From Zeugodacus cucurbitae (Eukaryota; Arthropoda; Insecta; Diptera; Tephritidae): a stretch of 64,000 nucleotides of DNA. The notes below the pieces were generated by a model. That model saw nothing but the letters and a program-made list of their open reading frames with translations. It ran no database searches and was not told the origin of the DNA. The stretch's first letter is position 1. Each line of letters starts with the position of its first letter. Below, one piece after another: positions 1-12,540 of this stretch. Both the position numbers and the translations under genes were made by a program. The DNA is taken from the NCBI RefSeq assembly GCF_028554725.1, contig NC_071671.1:67450001-67514000 (forward strand). Direction: 5' to 3'.

Positions 1-2326
1 GTCACTGGAAAAACGCCAAAAACACACACGGTTTATTAGGCAATTCACTGCACATACACATGCAACTAGTTTGTAGCTAAATATAACTGTACCACATATA
101 ATCGTATATGCTGAAATTGCTTCACATTAGACGCAACTGACCATAATAAAAATGTACTTACACTTATATAAGCGTTGCAGGCGCACTAAAAAAGGTATAG
201 TGGGCGCAATAACTTCGTGGCAATTGTTGTTATGATCATTTGGTGTACGGCAAATGCAATACTTAACAGATTTTTTATTACAGTTTTTATGGCAAGAGTG
301 GGATTTTTGTCAAAGTGAAGGTAGTAAAATGTAGGGAGGAAGTTGGAACACCTTGTAGGAAAAATTTGGATAGTTTTTTTTGTAGGAGGAAGTTTTTTAA
401 TTTCGAAAAGGAGCATCCAATTAACGCTATATAAGCTAAATAGTATAGTTATCATACGCCATATTCCACCTATGTATTCGTAGCTTCCTCAAGTGATTGC
501 TAAGCATACAACAAAATGCAGCCAATTAGCAAGCAACAATATCCGGAGTGAAATCCATAATTAGCCAATAACTGGAAGGTAAACAAGAAACCAGCAATCA
601 ACAAAAGGCAATCGGAAGCAGCTCATAAACACGAGATGAAAGCTTTTAGGACCAAAGCACACCAGCACATACAGGCAACAGTGGGACACAGGCACAAAAC
701 CATAAATTATTAGCAAACAAATCGATGCAAAATGCAATGGCCAATTTTCAATAATTACTTTTACACACCAACACACACACACACACACAGAATTATTTAT
801 ACTTGTTGTATTTGCAATATATATAATAAAGTATTTATGCGCCAATTGTGGATGCTGAATGAAATGTGCAAATATCCTGTTGCGGTAAAGCGCACAAACC
901 ATGCAACAGAGCAATCTAAGCACTACACAGACAACTAAACCTTACCATTAGTGCATGCATGTCTGCGTGAGAGCGAGATTGAGAGTGTGAGTGTGTTTCT
1001 GTGTGCAGCCAAAATACCGACCGGCATCCGCCATCCGCTTAGTGGGCGGTCAGTGACCACACACGAGGCAGGCAAGCAGGCAGCAGCAAGTGCAAGCGCA
1101 GTTAAAGCCAAACAAAAACAATAAAAACCATCGCAACTACAAAAAATAAAATACAAAGCAACAACAGTAATAACAACAACAACTACGCAGTAAATTTACA
1201 ATTTCGCGCTGCATTTGCACTGCTGCATTGCGGCTGCAGCTGTGGTTGCGACTGCGGCACTAAAGTCGGCGTCAGCGTCGTTGCTAATGACAAGCTGCTG
1301 TGCGAGCAGCGCTAGTACGACAGCTGGCACCGACTGCAGCACAAAGTAAGCAATAACTTTAGAATCACCGCAAGCAATTTGCATTTTACAACCAAAGCAA
1401 GCGAGTGAAATAAAAAACGCGGCATTAACAAAAAGCTTGCAAAATGTGTATAAATAAAAATCAATACAAAAGCGCTGTACTCGTAGTAACGGCGCATCAC
1501 CGTGGTAAAAGAGGCGGCCAGCCGGCAATTGCTAAAGAAGCCAAGAAAATGGCAGCCGAGAAATAAATGAAAATAGTTGACACCATTCTGGCGTAATCAA
1601 TTTCCTGCTTGCGGCCAGCAACAACAGCAATAACACTGCTGATAAAAGGTTAGCGCATACAGCAAGCCACCGGTTGCCACTAAAAGCAGCCGTTCCTTGA
1701 ACACGTTGCTGAGACTCAGTGTTCGATATATTCTGCTTATATTTATTATAGATTGGTAAGAACAACAACAATTTCAGTTATATGGTTTGGTGTAAAATTG
1801 CTCGATTTATTGCGGCGGTTTTGTATTTCACAATTATTTGGAATTGCAATGCTCACAGGAAATATATTTTGCAAAAAAAAAAAAAATGGCTAAAGTAAAA
1901 AGTTGAACATTTTCTATATTTTATAAAAGAAAAAAATCAAAATAAAATTTTAAATTTACATTTTTTGGAAAATATTTTTGCAGTATATGATTTCATGCAT
2001 ATGAAATTCATCATATTCAATCTGGTCATATTAAATTAAATTTAATGAATATTTATGAAATATGAACATGTATGTACGATAATTAAAACTATTTTCCGTA
2101 TGTAATTACGGCATTTTGCATCAAAAAATTCTCCTGTTTTTATATGAGATGATGCCAAAAACTGAGGTTCATTTATTATTAAATTTTCGCATTATTTATA
2201 TATGATATTGATTTGAATATTATCACAGATTTATTTATCAGAAAAGCTAAAAAGTCACCTAAAAAGATCCCTGCATTTCGTTGCTAAAGGTCTTCGGTTT
2301 AAGACATGTATACTACAGTTAAAACA
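1..2326. other. intergenic or intronic, no gene recognised
   Basis: I see no supportable gene here. The open frames are short, overlap on both strands, and come from CA-rich and GCAACAAC-type low-complexity DNA. The stretch from about 1860 to 2270 is very AT-rich. Confidence 0.6.
771..789. repeat. (AC)n microsatellite
   Basis: An uninterrupted AC run of 19 bases, preceded by a short imperfect ACAC stretch. Confidence 0.9.
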
Positions 2327-2797
2327 TGAAAACATTGCCTACATTTCGGAGTAGAGTTCATAGAAAACTAAAACGTTGCCTACTTTTGCGCGCAACTTTC
2401 GTCTATAGCCCGAGTTCTTTTCTTCATTCTGTGGTACTAAACCGATTAAAACTATTTCATTGCAACATAATTTAATCAGGAATCTCGAATATATTCATGA
2501 TGTTCCCTGCCTTAACAAGCAAAACAACGGAGACTCACATTAAAAATATAAATACCTTAAATAAAACAGACAAAGGAATTTTATGCATTGCCTTCATACC
2601 TTTTGTATTTCATTGCTCTTCTCATTGGTTCATCTCTCTGTTGAACTGAAAATTAGAACTCCTCCCAAGTGGCTTAAAACAAGAAAACTGAGCGAGACAA
2701 TACTTGCCGCATTCATTATTGAGTAATACAGAAATTATGACACTTTCAATGACAATTACTATAAATACATACCGACACCGAAAGTTGCCGACTGTCT
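2327..2797 (+). repeat. 471 bp direct repeat, left copy
   Basis: This segment recurs at 4307-4777 at a constant offset of 1980 bases. I count about four substitutions and no indels. The left copy ends exactly where the RTE-type LINE begins, so the pair behaves as an exceptionally long target-site duplication. The repeated sequence itself is AT-rich and non-coding. Confidence 0.9.
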
Positions 2798-4306
2798 TCT
2801 TCTTCTTCTTAACTGGCGTAGAAACCGCTTACGCGGTTATAGCCGAGTCCACAACAGTGCGCCACGCATCTCTCCTTTTGGCGGTTTGGCGCCAATTGGT
2901 AATACCAAGTGAAGACAGGTCCTTCTCCACCTGGTCCTTCCACCGGAGTGGAGGTCTCCCTCTTCCTCGGCTTCCACCAGCGGGTACTGCATCGAAAACT
3001 TTCAGAGCTGGGGCACTTTCATCCATTCGAACAACATGACCCAGCCAGCGTAGCCGCTGTCTTTTTATTCGCTGGACTATGTCTATGTCGTCGAACAACA
3101 CATACAGCTCATCATTCCATCTTCTGCGGTATTCGCCGTTGCCAATGTTTAAGGGACCGTAAATCTTCCGCAAAACCTTTCTCTCGAAAACTCCTAGTGC
3201 CGTCTCATCGGATGTTGACACCGTCCACGCTTCTGCACCATAAAGTAGGACGGGAATGATGAGGGACTTGTAGAGTTTAGTTTTTGTTCGTCGAGAGAGG
3301 ACTTTACTTTTCAATTGCCTACTCAGTCCATAGTAGCACCTGTTGGCAAGAGTGATTCTGCGTTGGATTTCAAGGCTGACATTATTATCGGTGTTAATGT
3401 TGGTTCCTAGGTATACGAAATTATCTACAACTTCAAAGTTATGACTGTCAACAGTGACGTGGGAGCCAAGACGCGAATGCGCTGACTGTTTGTTTGATGA
3501 CAGGAGATATTTCGTCTTGTCCTCGTTCACCACCAGACCCATTCGCTTCGCTTCCTTATCCAGGCGGGAAAAAGCAGAACTAACGGCGCGGGTGTTGTTT
3601 CCGATGATATCAATATCATCGGCGTACGCCAGGAGCTGTACACTCTTGTAGAAGATTGTACCTTCTCTATTTAGCTCTGCAGCTCTTATAATTTTCTCCA
3701 GCATCAAGTTAAAGAAGTCGCACGATAGCGAGTCACCTTGTCTGAAACCTCGTTTGGTATCGAACGGCTCGGAGAGGTCCTTCCCGATCCTGACGGAGCT
3801 TTTGGTGTTGCTCAACGTCAACTTACACAGCCGTATTAGTTTTGCGGGGATACCAAATTCAGACATCGCGGCATAAAGGCAGCTCCTTTTCGTGCTGTCG
3901 AAAGCAGCTTTAAAGTCGACAAATAGATGGTGTGTGTCGATCCTTTTTTCACGGGTCTTCTCCAAGATTTGGCGCATGGTGAATATCTGGTCAGTTGTTG
4001 ATTTTCCAGGTCTAAAGCCACACTGATAAGGTCCAATCAGTTTGTTGACGGTGGGCTTTAGTCTTTCACACAGTACGCTCGATAGAACCTTATAAGCGAT
4101 GTTAAGGAGGCTTATCCCACGATAGTTGGCGCAGATTGTGGGGTCTCCCTTTTTGTGGATTGGGCAGAGTACACTGAGATTCCAATCGTCGGGCATGCTT
4201 TCTTCCGACCATATTTCGCAAAGAAGCTGATGCATGCTCCTTATCAGCTCTTCGCCGCCGTATTTGAATAGCTCGGCCGGCAATCCATCGGCCCCCGCCG
4301 CCTTGT
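2798..4306 (-). mobile_element. 5'-truncated RTE-type non-LTR retrotransposon (copy 1)
   Basis: The element lies on the minus strand. Its 3' end at 2798 carries an (AAG)n tail, seen as TCTTCTTCTTCTT on the plus strand, as expected for RTE-clade LINEs that end in short tandem repeats. The 5' end at 4306 is truncated inside the reverse transcriptase, so the endonuclease domain and the first part of the RT are missing. It is bounded on both sides by a 471 bp direct repeat. The near-identity of the flanks and the uninterrupted frame both indicate a recent insertion. Confidence 0.85.
2829..4283 (-). pseudogene. reverse transcriptase, C-terminal part (RTE-like LINE)
   Basis: This is a 484-residue open frame with no internal stop. 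It has RT palm motifs in order: a YRGISLL block, FRPGKSTTDQIF, FVDFKAAFDS with the first catalytic Asp, RGFRQGDSLS, and LAYADDIDIIG with the catalytic Asp pair. It ends with the tail RLRWLGHVVRM and then GGSRGRGRPPLRW, typical of insect RTE-like endonuclease-reverse transcriptases. The enzyme copies its own RNA at a nicked target. This copy lacks the apurinic-type endonuclease and so is not autonomous. There is no native start; the frame enters from the truncation point, and the first listed codon is TTG. The stop codon is probably the original one. The clade assignment is from memory of such proteins. Confidence 0.8.
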
Positions 4307-4777
4307 TGAAAACATTGCCTACATTTCGGAGTACAGGTCATAGAAAACTAAAACGTTGCCTACTTTTGCGCGCAACTTTCGTCTATAGCCCGAGTTCTTT
4401 ACTTCATTCTGTGGTACTAAACCGATTAAAACTATTTCATTGCAACATAATTTAATCAGGAATCTCGAATATATTCATGATGTTCCCTGCCTTAACAAGC
4501 AAAACAACGGAGACTCACATTAAAAATATAAATACCTTAAATAAAACAGACAAAGGAATTTTATGCATTGCCTTCATACCTTTTGTATTTCATTGCTCTT
4601 CTCATTGGTTCATCTCTGTGTTGAACTGAAAATTAGAACTCCTCCCAAGTGGCTTAAAACAAGAAAACTGAGCGAGACAATACTTGCCGCATTCATTATT
4701 GAGTAATACAGAAATTATGACACTTTCAATGACAATTACTATAAATACATACCGACACCGAAAGTTGCCGACTGTCT
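4307..4777 (+). repeat. 471 bp direct repeat, right copy
   Basis: The partner of 2327-2797. It begins directly at the truncated 5' end of the LINE. Both copies end in GACTGTCT, after which the flanking sequences diverge completely. Confidence 0.9.
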
Positions 4778-5139
4778 ACGACAATAATAAAAGAAACTAT
4801 GTCGTCTGTGAATATTAAATATGACTGCATTAAAATTATGTGTCTGATAGATATGGAAAAAGTGAGTGAAATGGAAAAGAGAGAGAATAGGAGACAGAGA
4901 GTGAGTAGAATTAAAAAAATACACTATTCTAATTTATACTATGACACAATAATAATGTTGAATAGTGGAATATTAATGGCTTTACTGGTTGCAGAACAAC
5001 AATTGATTCTTGCTACAGCGACACAAGTTGTCATTGGCAACTATGAAACCAAAATTACAATTTTCACGGAGAAATTGGATTAATATTTGGAATTAATTTT
5101 GAAAATCGTTTAAATTGAATTCAATTTGGAAGCTGTACC
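4778..5139. other. no gene recognised
   Basis: AT-rich sequence. A 94-codon open frame at 4799-5083 has biased composition (K, E, I) and no recognisable domain, so I do not call it. Confidence 0.5.
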
Positions 5140-5850
5140 GAAGCTAATATACCCTTCACAGGTGCATTTCTTTTAGTAACTATGTGTTTAAGCAAATCTA
5201 AAGACGTGAGAAAAAGTAAGTAAAAAAAAAGAAAACATTTTATTAATTCTTTTTAGACGAATTGTTTACTAGAAACATTAATATTATATAGTTAACCGAT
5301 CTGAACAATTTCTTCGGAGATTATATTGTTACCTTAAGCAGTAATCCATGTCAAATTTCGTGAAGATACCACATCAAATGCAAAACCGATCGTTTGTATG
5401 GCAGCTATATGCTATAGTAAACCGATCTGAACAATTTTTTCGGAGATTAAATTATTTCTATGAACAATAACTCACACGAAATTTCGTGAAGATATGTAGT
5501 AAAATGCGGAAGTTTTCCATACAAGCCCTTGAAACCGATCGTTCAGTTTGTATGGCAGCTATATGATATAGTGGTCCGATATCGGCAGTTCCAACAAATG
5601 AGCAGCTTCTTGAAGAGAAAATAACATCTGCAAAATTTCAAAACGATATCTTAAAAACTGAAGGACTAGTTCGTATATATACAGACAGACGGACAGACAG
5701 ACGGACAGACAGACGGACATGGCTAAATCGACTCAGTTCAACATACTGATCATTGATATATATACTTTATAGGGCCTCCGACGCTTCCTTCTGGGTGTTA
5801 CAAACTTTGTGACAAACTTAATATACAGGGTATAGGGTATAAGCATTATG
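5140..5850. repeat. dispersed non-coding dipteran repeat
   Basis: The phrase GTATGGCAGCTATATG occurs twice, with TGGTCCGAT after the second. They are followed by a (GACAGACG)n tract near 5690-5720, then GGACATGGCTAAATCGACTC and a TATACTTTATAGGG block. I recognise this phrase set as a common dispersed repeat of fly genomes but cannot name the family. The ends carry TAATATACCC and AATATACAGGG, an imperfect inverted pair, so a DNA-element origin is possible. Confidence 0.6.
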
Positions 5851-7780
5851 AGTTTATGCTGTGAAAATTAAATTATGATTAAATATATAATCACATCTAA
5901 AATTCTATTTGGTAGACGCTCTAACAGGAAATAATTTATTATTCATATCCCCTACCATATGGCCATTAAGTAGATGAACCGCAGCTTGTAATGGTATAAT
6001 CAGAGAAAATTGTATGGAAACTCATTTCGTATGCCACACACAACACTCATACAAACACACAATGGTGAATATACGGGTTTATTGAAAAATCTCGTGTCAC
6101 TTGCACCATAATTCTTAAAATCGTCGAACCACAAACACACGATTGTGTGTGTTTGGGTCAAACGACTAGTCGTGACACTCACTTAAATGGTGGAATTCAT
6201 GCGATTTCGACAAGTGCCAATTGTCGTTTTTTTTCCCCCAAAGCCGATGAATAAAAGCCAAATGAATAAAAATCTTGTGTGTCTTAAACTCATGACGCTC
6301 AAAGTGAATGCGAGAGGAGCGGGGAATTGCAAACGGGCCAGTGTGGCTTTTCATGTGGTGCAAACACTGCCGGCGCTGATTATTTTTTAGCATTTCAATA
6401 AAATCTGGATATACAAATATATATATATTATGTGTGAGTGTGTGCGGCCGCAATTTACTTCACTTCACCGAATGTAATTCCCATTTCGATTGCATGCTTT
6501 ATTTTTGCATCGTTTGCTTTTATGCGTCCACACACCAAGTACGAGTACATCAATCAATTCGAAATCCAAACAGGCGGTGGTTGGCAAGCCAAAAAATAAT
6601 AACAAAAAACAAGAATAAAAATTGTACAAGCAAATACATATATTTTACTGTGGAAAAAAATTAGAAATGAAACAAAAAGTGAAATTGAAAGCCGGACGCT
6701 AAAATCTGAAAATAGCCTGCGAATAAAAATCGAGCTGCACAGCAACCAGTCAACCAAACCGAGTGACGGTCAGAGCGACCGCTCGACCAACGTACGACCA
6801 ATCAAGCCGTTATCCAGCCTGCACAGCAACCGCTCATTGTCAACGCCATCAATATGAAAGTTGAGCTAAGCTTGGCAACCATTTTCATTTTTTATTTTTA
6901 TTTTCACATATTTTTTAGTTTATTTTCCGTTTTCGTGTTTTCTTTTTACGCTTTTTTTGGCCTTGCATATATAAATTTTATATTTTTTAGCGCACTTACA
7001 CATGCCACAACCATACACAGCAGCGGCGCATGGAGTGTGGGGTATTTGTGTCGCCACCTTTTATGCCACCGATGCCTTCCTCAATCGCATTTTATGGTAA
7101 TTGATTGAATTTTATTTCAGTACTCGCCGAATTGCAATGTCCACACTCACACTCACATTCACATTCACATTTCTATTTTTCTTTTTTTCATTTTTTCATT
7201 TCGTTATTCCGCTCAAATTTACTTGCTTTTTCATGAGATTTGTTGCACTTGTTTTTGCTGTTATTTTTATTTTATTTTTTCCCCTCCTATGGCCATGTTA
7301 TTCCAACTATTATTATTATCTCTGTCATGCTGACATTTTCTCAAGTGAGGCGACTAGCCAATATGTCACAATCTGGCCAATTGCTCTCGGTAAGTGTAGG
7401 TGCAGAAGCGGAGCGGAACGGCAGTGGCAGCTAAGAGCAGCAAAAGTAACGTATATTCCATCAACTTTGGCTGTCGGTCATCAGCTTTGCTCAATAACCG
7501 GACATGGCCTTACCACTACTCTACAATTCGGCACAATGTGTCGAGCTCTCCACTTGTCGATTTCTTCTACAGTCATCCGAATTTGTTATGTGCGTTTGTA
7601 TGTGTGCAACTTTTCTTTCTTGTCGGCCAGAGTTGATTCCAATTTCTTCGACTATTGCGATGCGTTTAAGCGAATGTTATCGCCACACATGCATGCAAGT
7701 TCGGACAATATGAGAAGGAGTATACTTCCCAAATGGAAAATCAGTTCGATGCATGATATCAGTAAGATATTGTGAAGAAC
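5851..7780. other. no gene recognised
   Basis: Low-complexity T-rich sequence (6880-7330), with CA and TG tracts. The longest open frame (7101-7775) opens with Phe- and Leu-rich residues encoded by a poly-pyrimidine stretch and shows no domain. A donor-like CTCG|GTAAGTG at about 7390 is not backed by any coding signal. Confidence 0.5.
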
Positions 7781-8200
7781 AAGTAAGGAAGGCCTAAGTT
7801 CGGGTGTAACCGAACATTTTATACTCTCGCAATTTATTTATTTAATTTTATTAAAATAACACACAATTTCACCCACATATTCGTCATATGGTAAAAAGTC
7901 CATTGAAAGTTTCAAACCCCTAACATTAGGTATAAGGAAACTAGGGGAAGTTATGATCGGATTTCACTCATTGCACGTATACATATTATTAAAAGAAAAA
8001 TATTCCCTCTGAATTTCTTCAAAATATCTGAAAGACTCACCTTATTTCCGGTAAAAAAATTTATTCGAAGCTCTGAGGTCCTCATATTCGATATATGGGG
8101 CCTTGAATACTTATCGTCCGATTTTGGCGATTTTTGGAAGGGTGATGCCACACTACAAATGTAATATTTGTGCAAAGTTCTGTTCCGATATCTGCACTGG

Positions 8201-8214
8201 TGCTTCCTTTATAT
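8201..8214 (+). repeat. target-site duplication, left (TGCTTCCTTTATAT)
   Basis: The 14-mer TGCTTCCTTTATAT occurs here and at 9076-9089, exactly bordering the RTE-like fragment. It shows that the LINE inserted into the older A1 repeat. Confidence 0.8.
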
Positions 8215-9075
8215 GTATGTGATTGGCGTTGCAACCGTTTAGCCGGTTATAGCCGAATCGACGATAGTGCGCCACCTGTCTCTCTCCTTCGCAGTTCGGC
8301 GCCAGTTGGAGATCCCAAGTGTAACCAGGTCGCTCTCCACCTGGTCCCTCCAACGGAGTGGAGGCCTTCCCCTTCCTCGGCTTCCTCCGGCGGGTACTGC
8401 ATCGAACACTTTCAGGGCTGGAGTGTTTTCGTCCATTCGGACAACATGACCTAGCCAGCGTAGCCGCTGTCTTTTTATTCGCTGAACTATGTCAATGTCG
8501 TCGTATAACTCGTACAGCTCATCGTTCCATCGTCTGCGGTATTCGCCGTTGCCAATGTTCTGAGGACCATAAATCTTGCGCAAAATTTTCCTCTCGAAAA
8601 CTCCTAGTGTCGTCTCATCTGATGTTGACATCGTCCAAGCTTCTGCACCGTAAAGCAGGACGGGAATGATAAGCGACTTGTAGAGCTTGATTTTGGTTCG
8701 TCGAGAGAGGACTTTACTGTTCAATTGCCTACTCAGTCCAAAGTAGCACCTGTTGGCAAGAGTTATTCTGCGCTGGATTTCGAGGCTGACATTGTTCGTG
8801 TTGTTGATGCTGGTTCCCAGGTATACGAAATTATCTACGACCTCGAAGTTATGACTGTCAACAGTTACGTGGGAGCCAAGACGCGAATGCGCCGACTGTT
8901 TGTTTTATGACAGGAGATATTTCGTCTTGTCCTCATTCACCTCCAGACCCATTCGCTTCGCCTCCTTATCCATGCGGGAAAAAGCAGAACAAACGGCGCG
9001 GTTGTTGCTTCCGATGATATCAATATCATCGGCGTACGCCAGGAGCTGTACACTCTTGTAGAAGATTGTACCTTC
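8215..9075 (-). mobile_element. RTE-like LINE fragment (copy 2)
   Basis: The minus strand matches copy 1 from the YADD motif of the RT to the C-terminus. Residues read at 8239-8724 include RLRWLGHVVRMDE and the GGSRGRGRPPLRW tail. An in-frame TAA replaces a codon of copy 1 near 8906-8908 (TCATAAAAC versus TCATCAAAC), so it is a pseudogene. No AAG tail remains. The 14 bp target duplication is of ordinary length, unlike that of copy 1. Confidence 0.85.
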
Positions 9076-9089
9076 TGCTTCCTTTATAT
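9076..9089 (+). repeat. target-site duplication, right (TGCTTCCTTTATAT)
   Basis: The second copy of the 14-mer at 8201-8214. Confidence 0.8.
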
Positions 9090-9885
9090 ATTGTAAAGTA
9101 AACGATTCGTATTGGCTTCAAAGTTCTGGTAAATGGGAAGTAGGCGTGGTTGTGATCCGATTTGGACTATTTTCACAACATATCATTGGCATGCAAGGAA
9201 AATATTACGAACCGAATTTCATTGAAATTGTTCGAGTTGTTTCGGAGATATGGTTTTTGACCCATAAGTCGGCGGAACCACGCCCATTTTCCATTTTGTA
9301 AAAAAATCTGAGTGCAGCTCTTCTATACTTTCCTTATAATAAAATTTAAGGTTTCTGTTGGTTTTCCATACTGAATTAAAGCATTTTAGTAGTTTTCAAC
9401 ATTTTTTTTGGACTCTAGTGCCTTAAAGAAACGATTCTATGTTTGGTTGATATAGCTCAAGTAGTTTACGAGATATGTACAAAAAACGTAGCACGAGGCG
9501 GGGCCACGCCCAGTTCTCCAAAATCTACATCCAAATATCTCCCTTCCTAGAACAATCCTTTGTACCAAATTTCTCTTTCATAGTTTAATTTATGGCTTTA
9601 TGTGTTTTCGGTTATCGCCTTTTTGTAGGCGTGGCAGTGGTCCGATTCCGCCCATCTTCGATCTTAACCTTCTTATGGTGCCAAGGAACACGTGTACTAA
9701 GTTTCATTAGGATAATTCAATTTTTACTCAAGTTACAGCTGGCACGGACGTACAGACGGGCGGACATCCGGATTTGAACTTTACTCATCACCCTGTTCAC
9801 TTTGGTACTTACAAACTTACAAACAACCGTTATGTGGACAAAACTATAACACTCTATATAGGAACTTTGTTGCGAGAGTATAAAA

Positions 9886-12469
9886 ATGGCTCGGACAGGT
9901 CTCAAGAGTATCGATATCCCATGGAAAACCCATTTCTTCTATTATAGCCCTTAATTACCTTACTTAAGTAACAATCAAATTTATAAGATTCATATTCTGA
10001 ATTTGGGAGAATAAATGCCTGCGTGATTAATCTTCGAATAGAATTGGATATGTGTACATAGGCTATGGTTCAAAACATTTGAAATTATGGGGAACTTAAG
10101 GAATCCTTATAATTCTAGAAAAAACTTAGTTCGGAAGTTCAAAAATTCACGATAGTTCTCAAATAAATATTTCCGAAAGGTATCTCAAAGTTATCGCTGT
10201 GACCTATTCACACAAGCTATAATATCTAAGATCATATTGAAGCATGGAACTCATACTTTAAGTCTCAAGGCATTCTTTAATGCATATTCCTTCAAAACTA
10301 TCGAAAATTTCCTACTTGGTTGCATGTATTTGAACACAAACTTATATAAAAGTGTCTGTGCAGGCATTTGTAAGAGTCTGTGGTCGTTATTACTTGGCCT
10401 ACGATTGCTTGTTATTATTCGCATATGCTTCACTGCTCCTGCTCTGTGATTTTGTAGTAGTTTATTGCTGTTATTTTGAACTTTATGTTAATGGTTTCTT
10501 CTTTATTTGAACTAATATTTTCGTTTTTGGAGACATATTTTAATATGGGTTCCTTTAAAACTCGGCATAAATTTTAGCGAATTTAAAAAGTTTTAAAAAT
10601 TTAAAAAATATAAAACAATAAAAATTAATTAAGTAAGCTATTGAAGGTATTTCTGATTAGAATATGATTAAAATTTTCATTTGCCCAGAACAGTTAGTTC
10701 TACCATGTTGGCAGAAAAGCCCCCTGGTATATCTTTGTTTTATCGGCCCTTCCTAACTAAATTGATACACAACTGTTATCTATATGCAATTCAAAGTCCA
10801 TTAGTTATCAGGAACAGCAGTTTCTAAAGGACCGTAGAACTTACTCATAGAACTCTCAGAACTTTAACTCACTTATCGCGAATAACATAGATTTTACCTG
10901 GTACATACATTATATTATAAAGTCTGACTCCTTACAGAAGAAACGAACTGCAATAATAATGTAGAACTATTGAGTTTTCAAAATTTGATCAATATTAGAA
11001 GCAACGAAAAAACTATATTTTTCTCCATCCAACAACAACATGTCAATCAGTACAACACGAGGCGAAATAAAATAAAAATAAATAAGTCAATTTTACGCCT
11101 CTATCACTGGAGTCAATGACTTCTCTAATAATTCAATTCAAAATATGCAAATGCCGAAGGAAGCCAGAAATTTATTTCAAAGTATGCTTATATTTTCTCC
11201 ACCCACTCGAAGCTTATCATCAATGTCACTTTAAATGGAGTGACATGTTAATTAAAGCATTTTCCATTATTTAAATAATACCAACTCAAGCAAACGAAAC
11301 AACAACAACAAATACGACAAAAAAAATTTCGTTTGAATTAAATATGCTGTTGCCAACTACACTTCGGGACACTTTAATGCCTTCATAAATAATTGAAGTC
11401 ATACGTACCCTTTTCAACGCGAGTTGAACTGCTGAAAATTGTGCCTAAAAATAGGCGGCAATAAGTTGAAAATATGTATTCATATTGAAGGCAATGGAAA
11501 GCGTAGAGTTTAATGAGCACAATTTTAATTACGTATACGCCCTGACAAACGGCGGCAAGTGGGCAAGCAATTAAGGCAATGCGACGCGACGAACTTTTCA
11601 TTGGCCTTTATACAATTTACGCTGTAAATATGTATGGATATTAATAATTTGTAATTCGCGAGGCAAGTTTATTCCAAGAATGGTCGCTGACTCTTTGACT
11701 TCCGTTTTCTTGGAATTGCCGAAATAAATTGTCGGCGTTCGTGGTGGCGTTTAAGCTGGCAAAGGGTTGTGCGGGTCTTAATTTTTTATTTTTTCTTTAA
11801 CTATGGAAACTTGAAATTGGTAATTAAATCATAGCGACAATGAAGTTGTGGCATATTTTAAATGAAGTGAGGGTTTAGTGCGGCGACATTGAATTGAAAA
11901 GTCAGTGGAAAATTATTCGTTAAAATGGATCAAAATTTATTTCCTAGTAACGAAGATTACAGTTTAAGTCTATATCCTAAAACAAAATTTAACTTTTTAT
12001 TGCTAATAAGTATCCTTTCTCTGTTGCACCTTTACCTCTCTACTTGGTATCATCTCTTTTTCTCTAACTTTATTGCCGTGTTTATGGCAGTTGTTGTTAT
12101 GGACGCTTCTCAGTGGATTCTCTCCAGTTAATTACTTTTATTGGCAGTAATTTGCGTCCATTAACAGCAGGTAGTGTAGACAAAGTTGAATGACGACTGA
12201 AAGTTTGTGAAAAAAGCAGGAAAAAATAAAAGCTGTTCCGAGAAATACAACTAGTGAATTGCAAAAAGAAGTGCAACGTTGTTTTTGTTAGTATTTCGAA
12301 CTTAAATTGAGCGTAACACACAACTTCGGAAAATGAATCCAGGGCACTGACTGCAGTGATTGGTAATATTATCTTTATAAAGCGCTGATTTGATGAGCGC
12401 TTAATGCCTAAGATGACTGGAATCTATTATATTCATATTAAAAATTGTATACTCAAAAAATGTGTTAAA
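9886..12469. other. no gene recognised
   Basis: AT-rich sequence with only short open frames and no domain similarity that I can recognise. I see no RNA gene. Confidence 0.55.
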
Positions 12470-12540
12470 ACGTGAATCCCGAATAGCATAATACGGGATT
12501 CCGAAATCAGTCCTCTATCACATTAAGAAAATAAAAATTG

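Larger units (their letters stand above)
7781..9885 (+). mobile_element. TIR-bearing dispersed repeat, copy A1, with nested LINE
   Basis: The left end (7781-7832) starts AAGTAAGGAAGG and ends TTTTATACTCTCGCAA. The right end (9870-9885) is the exact reverse complement of that last 16-mer. Outside it the remaining TIR portion is missing, so the right end is eroded. The inside is non-coding, with phrases such as GGCGTGGTTGTGATCCGATT. Related copies lie at about 30400-30670 and, reversed, at 60780-62125. I see no transposase, so this is probably a non-autonomous family. The TIR phrase is one I associate with tephritid genomes. Confidence 0.65.

Noticed and set aside
5690..5720. (GACAGACG)n tract taken as a possible CRISPR-like or satellite array
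   Set aside because: It is a short microsatellite inside a known type of dispersed fly repeat; there are no spacers.
7101..7775. 224-codon open frame
   Set aside because: The first third is encoded by a T-rich simple-sequence tract and the rest has no recognisable motif.
12168..12174. Isolated CAGGTAG (also near 35428)
   Set aside because: Single occurrences without a partner site, TATA/initiator or adjacent gene; expected by chance.
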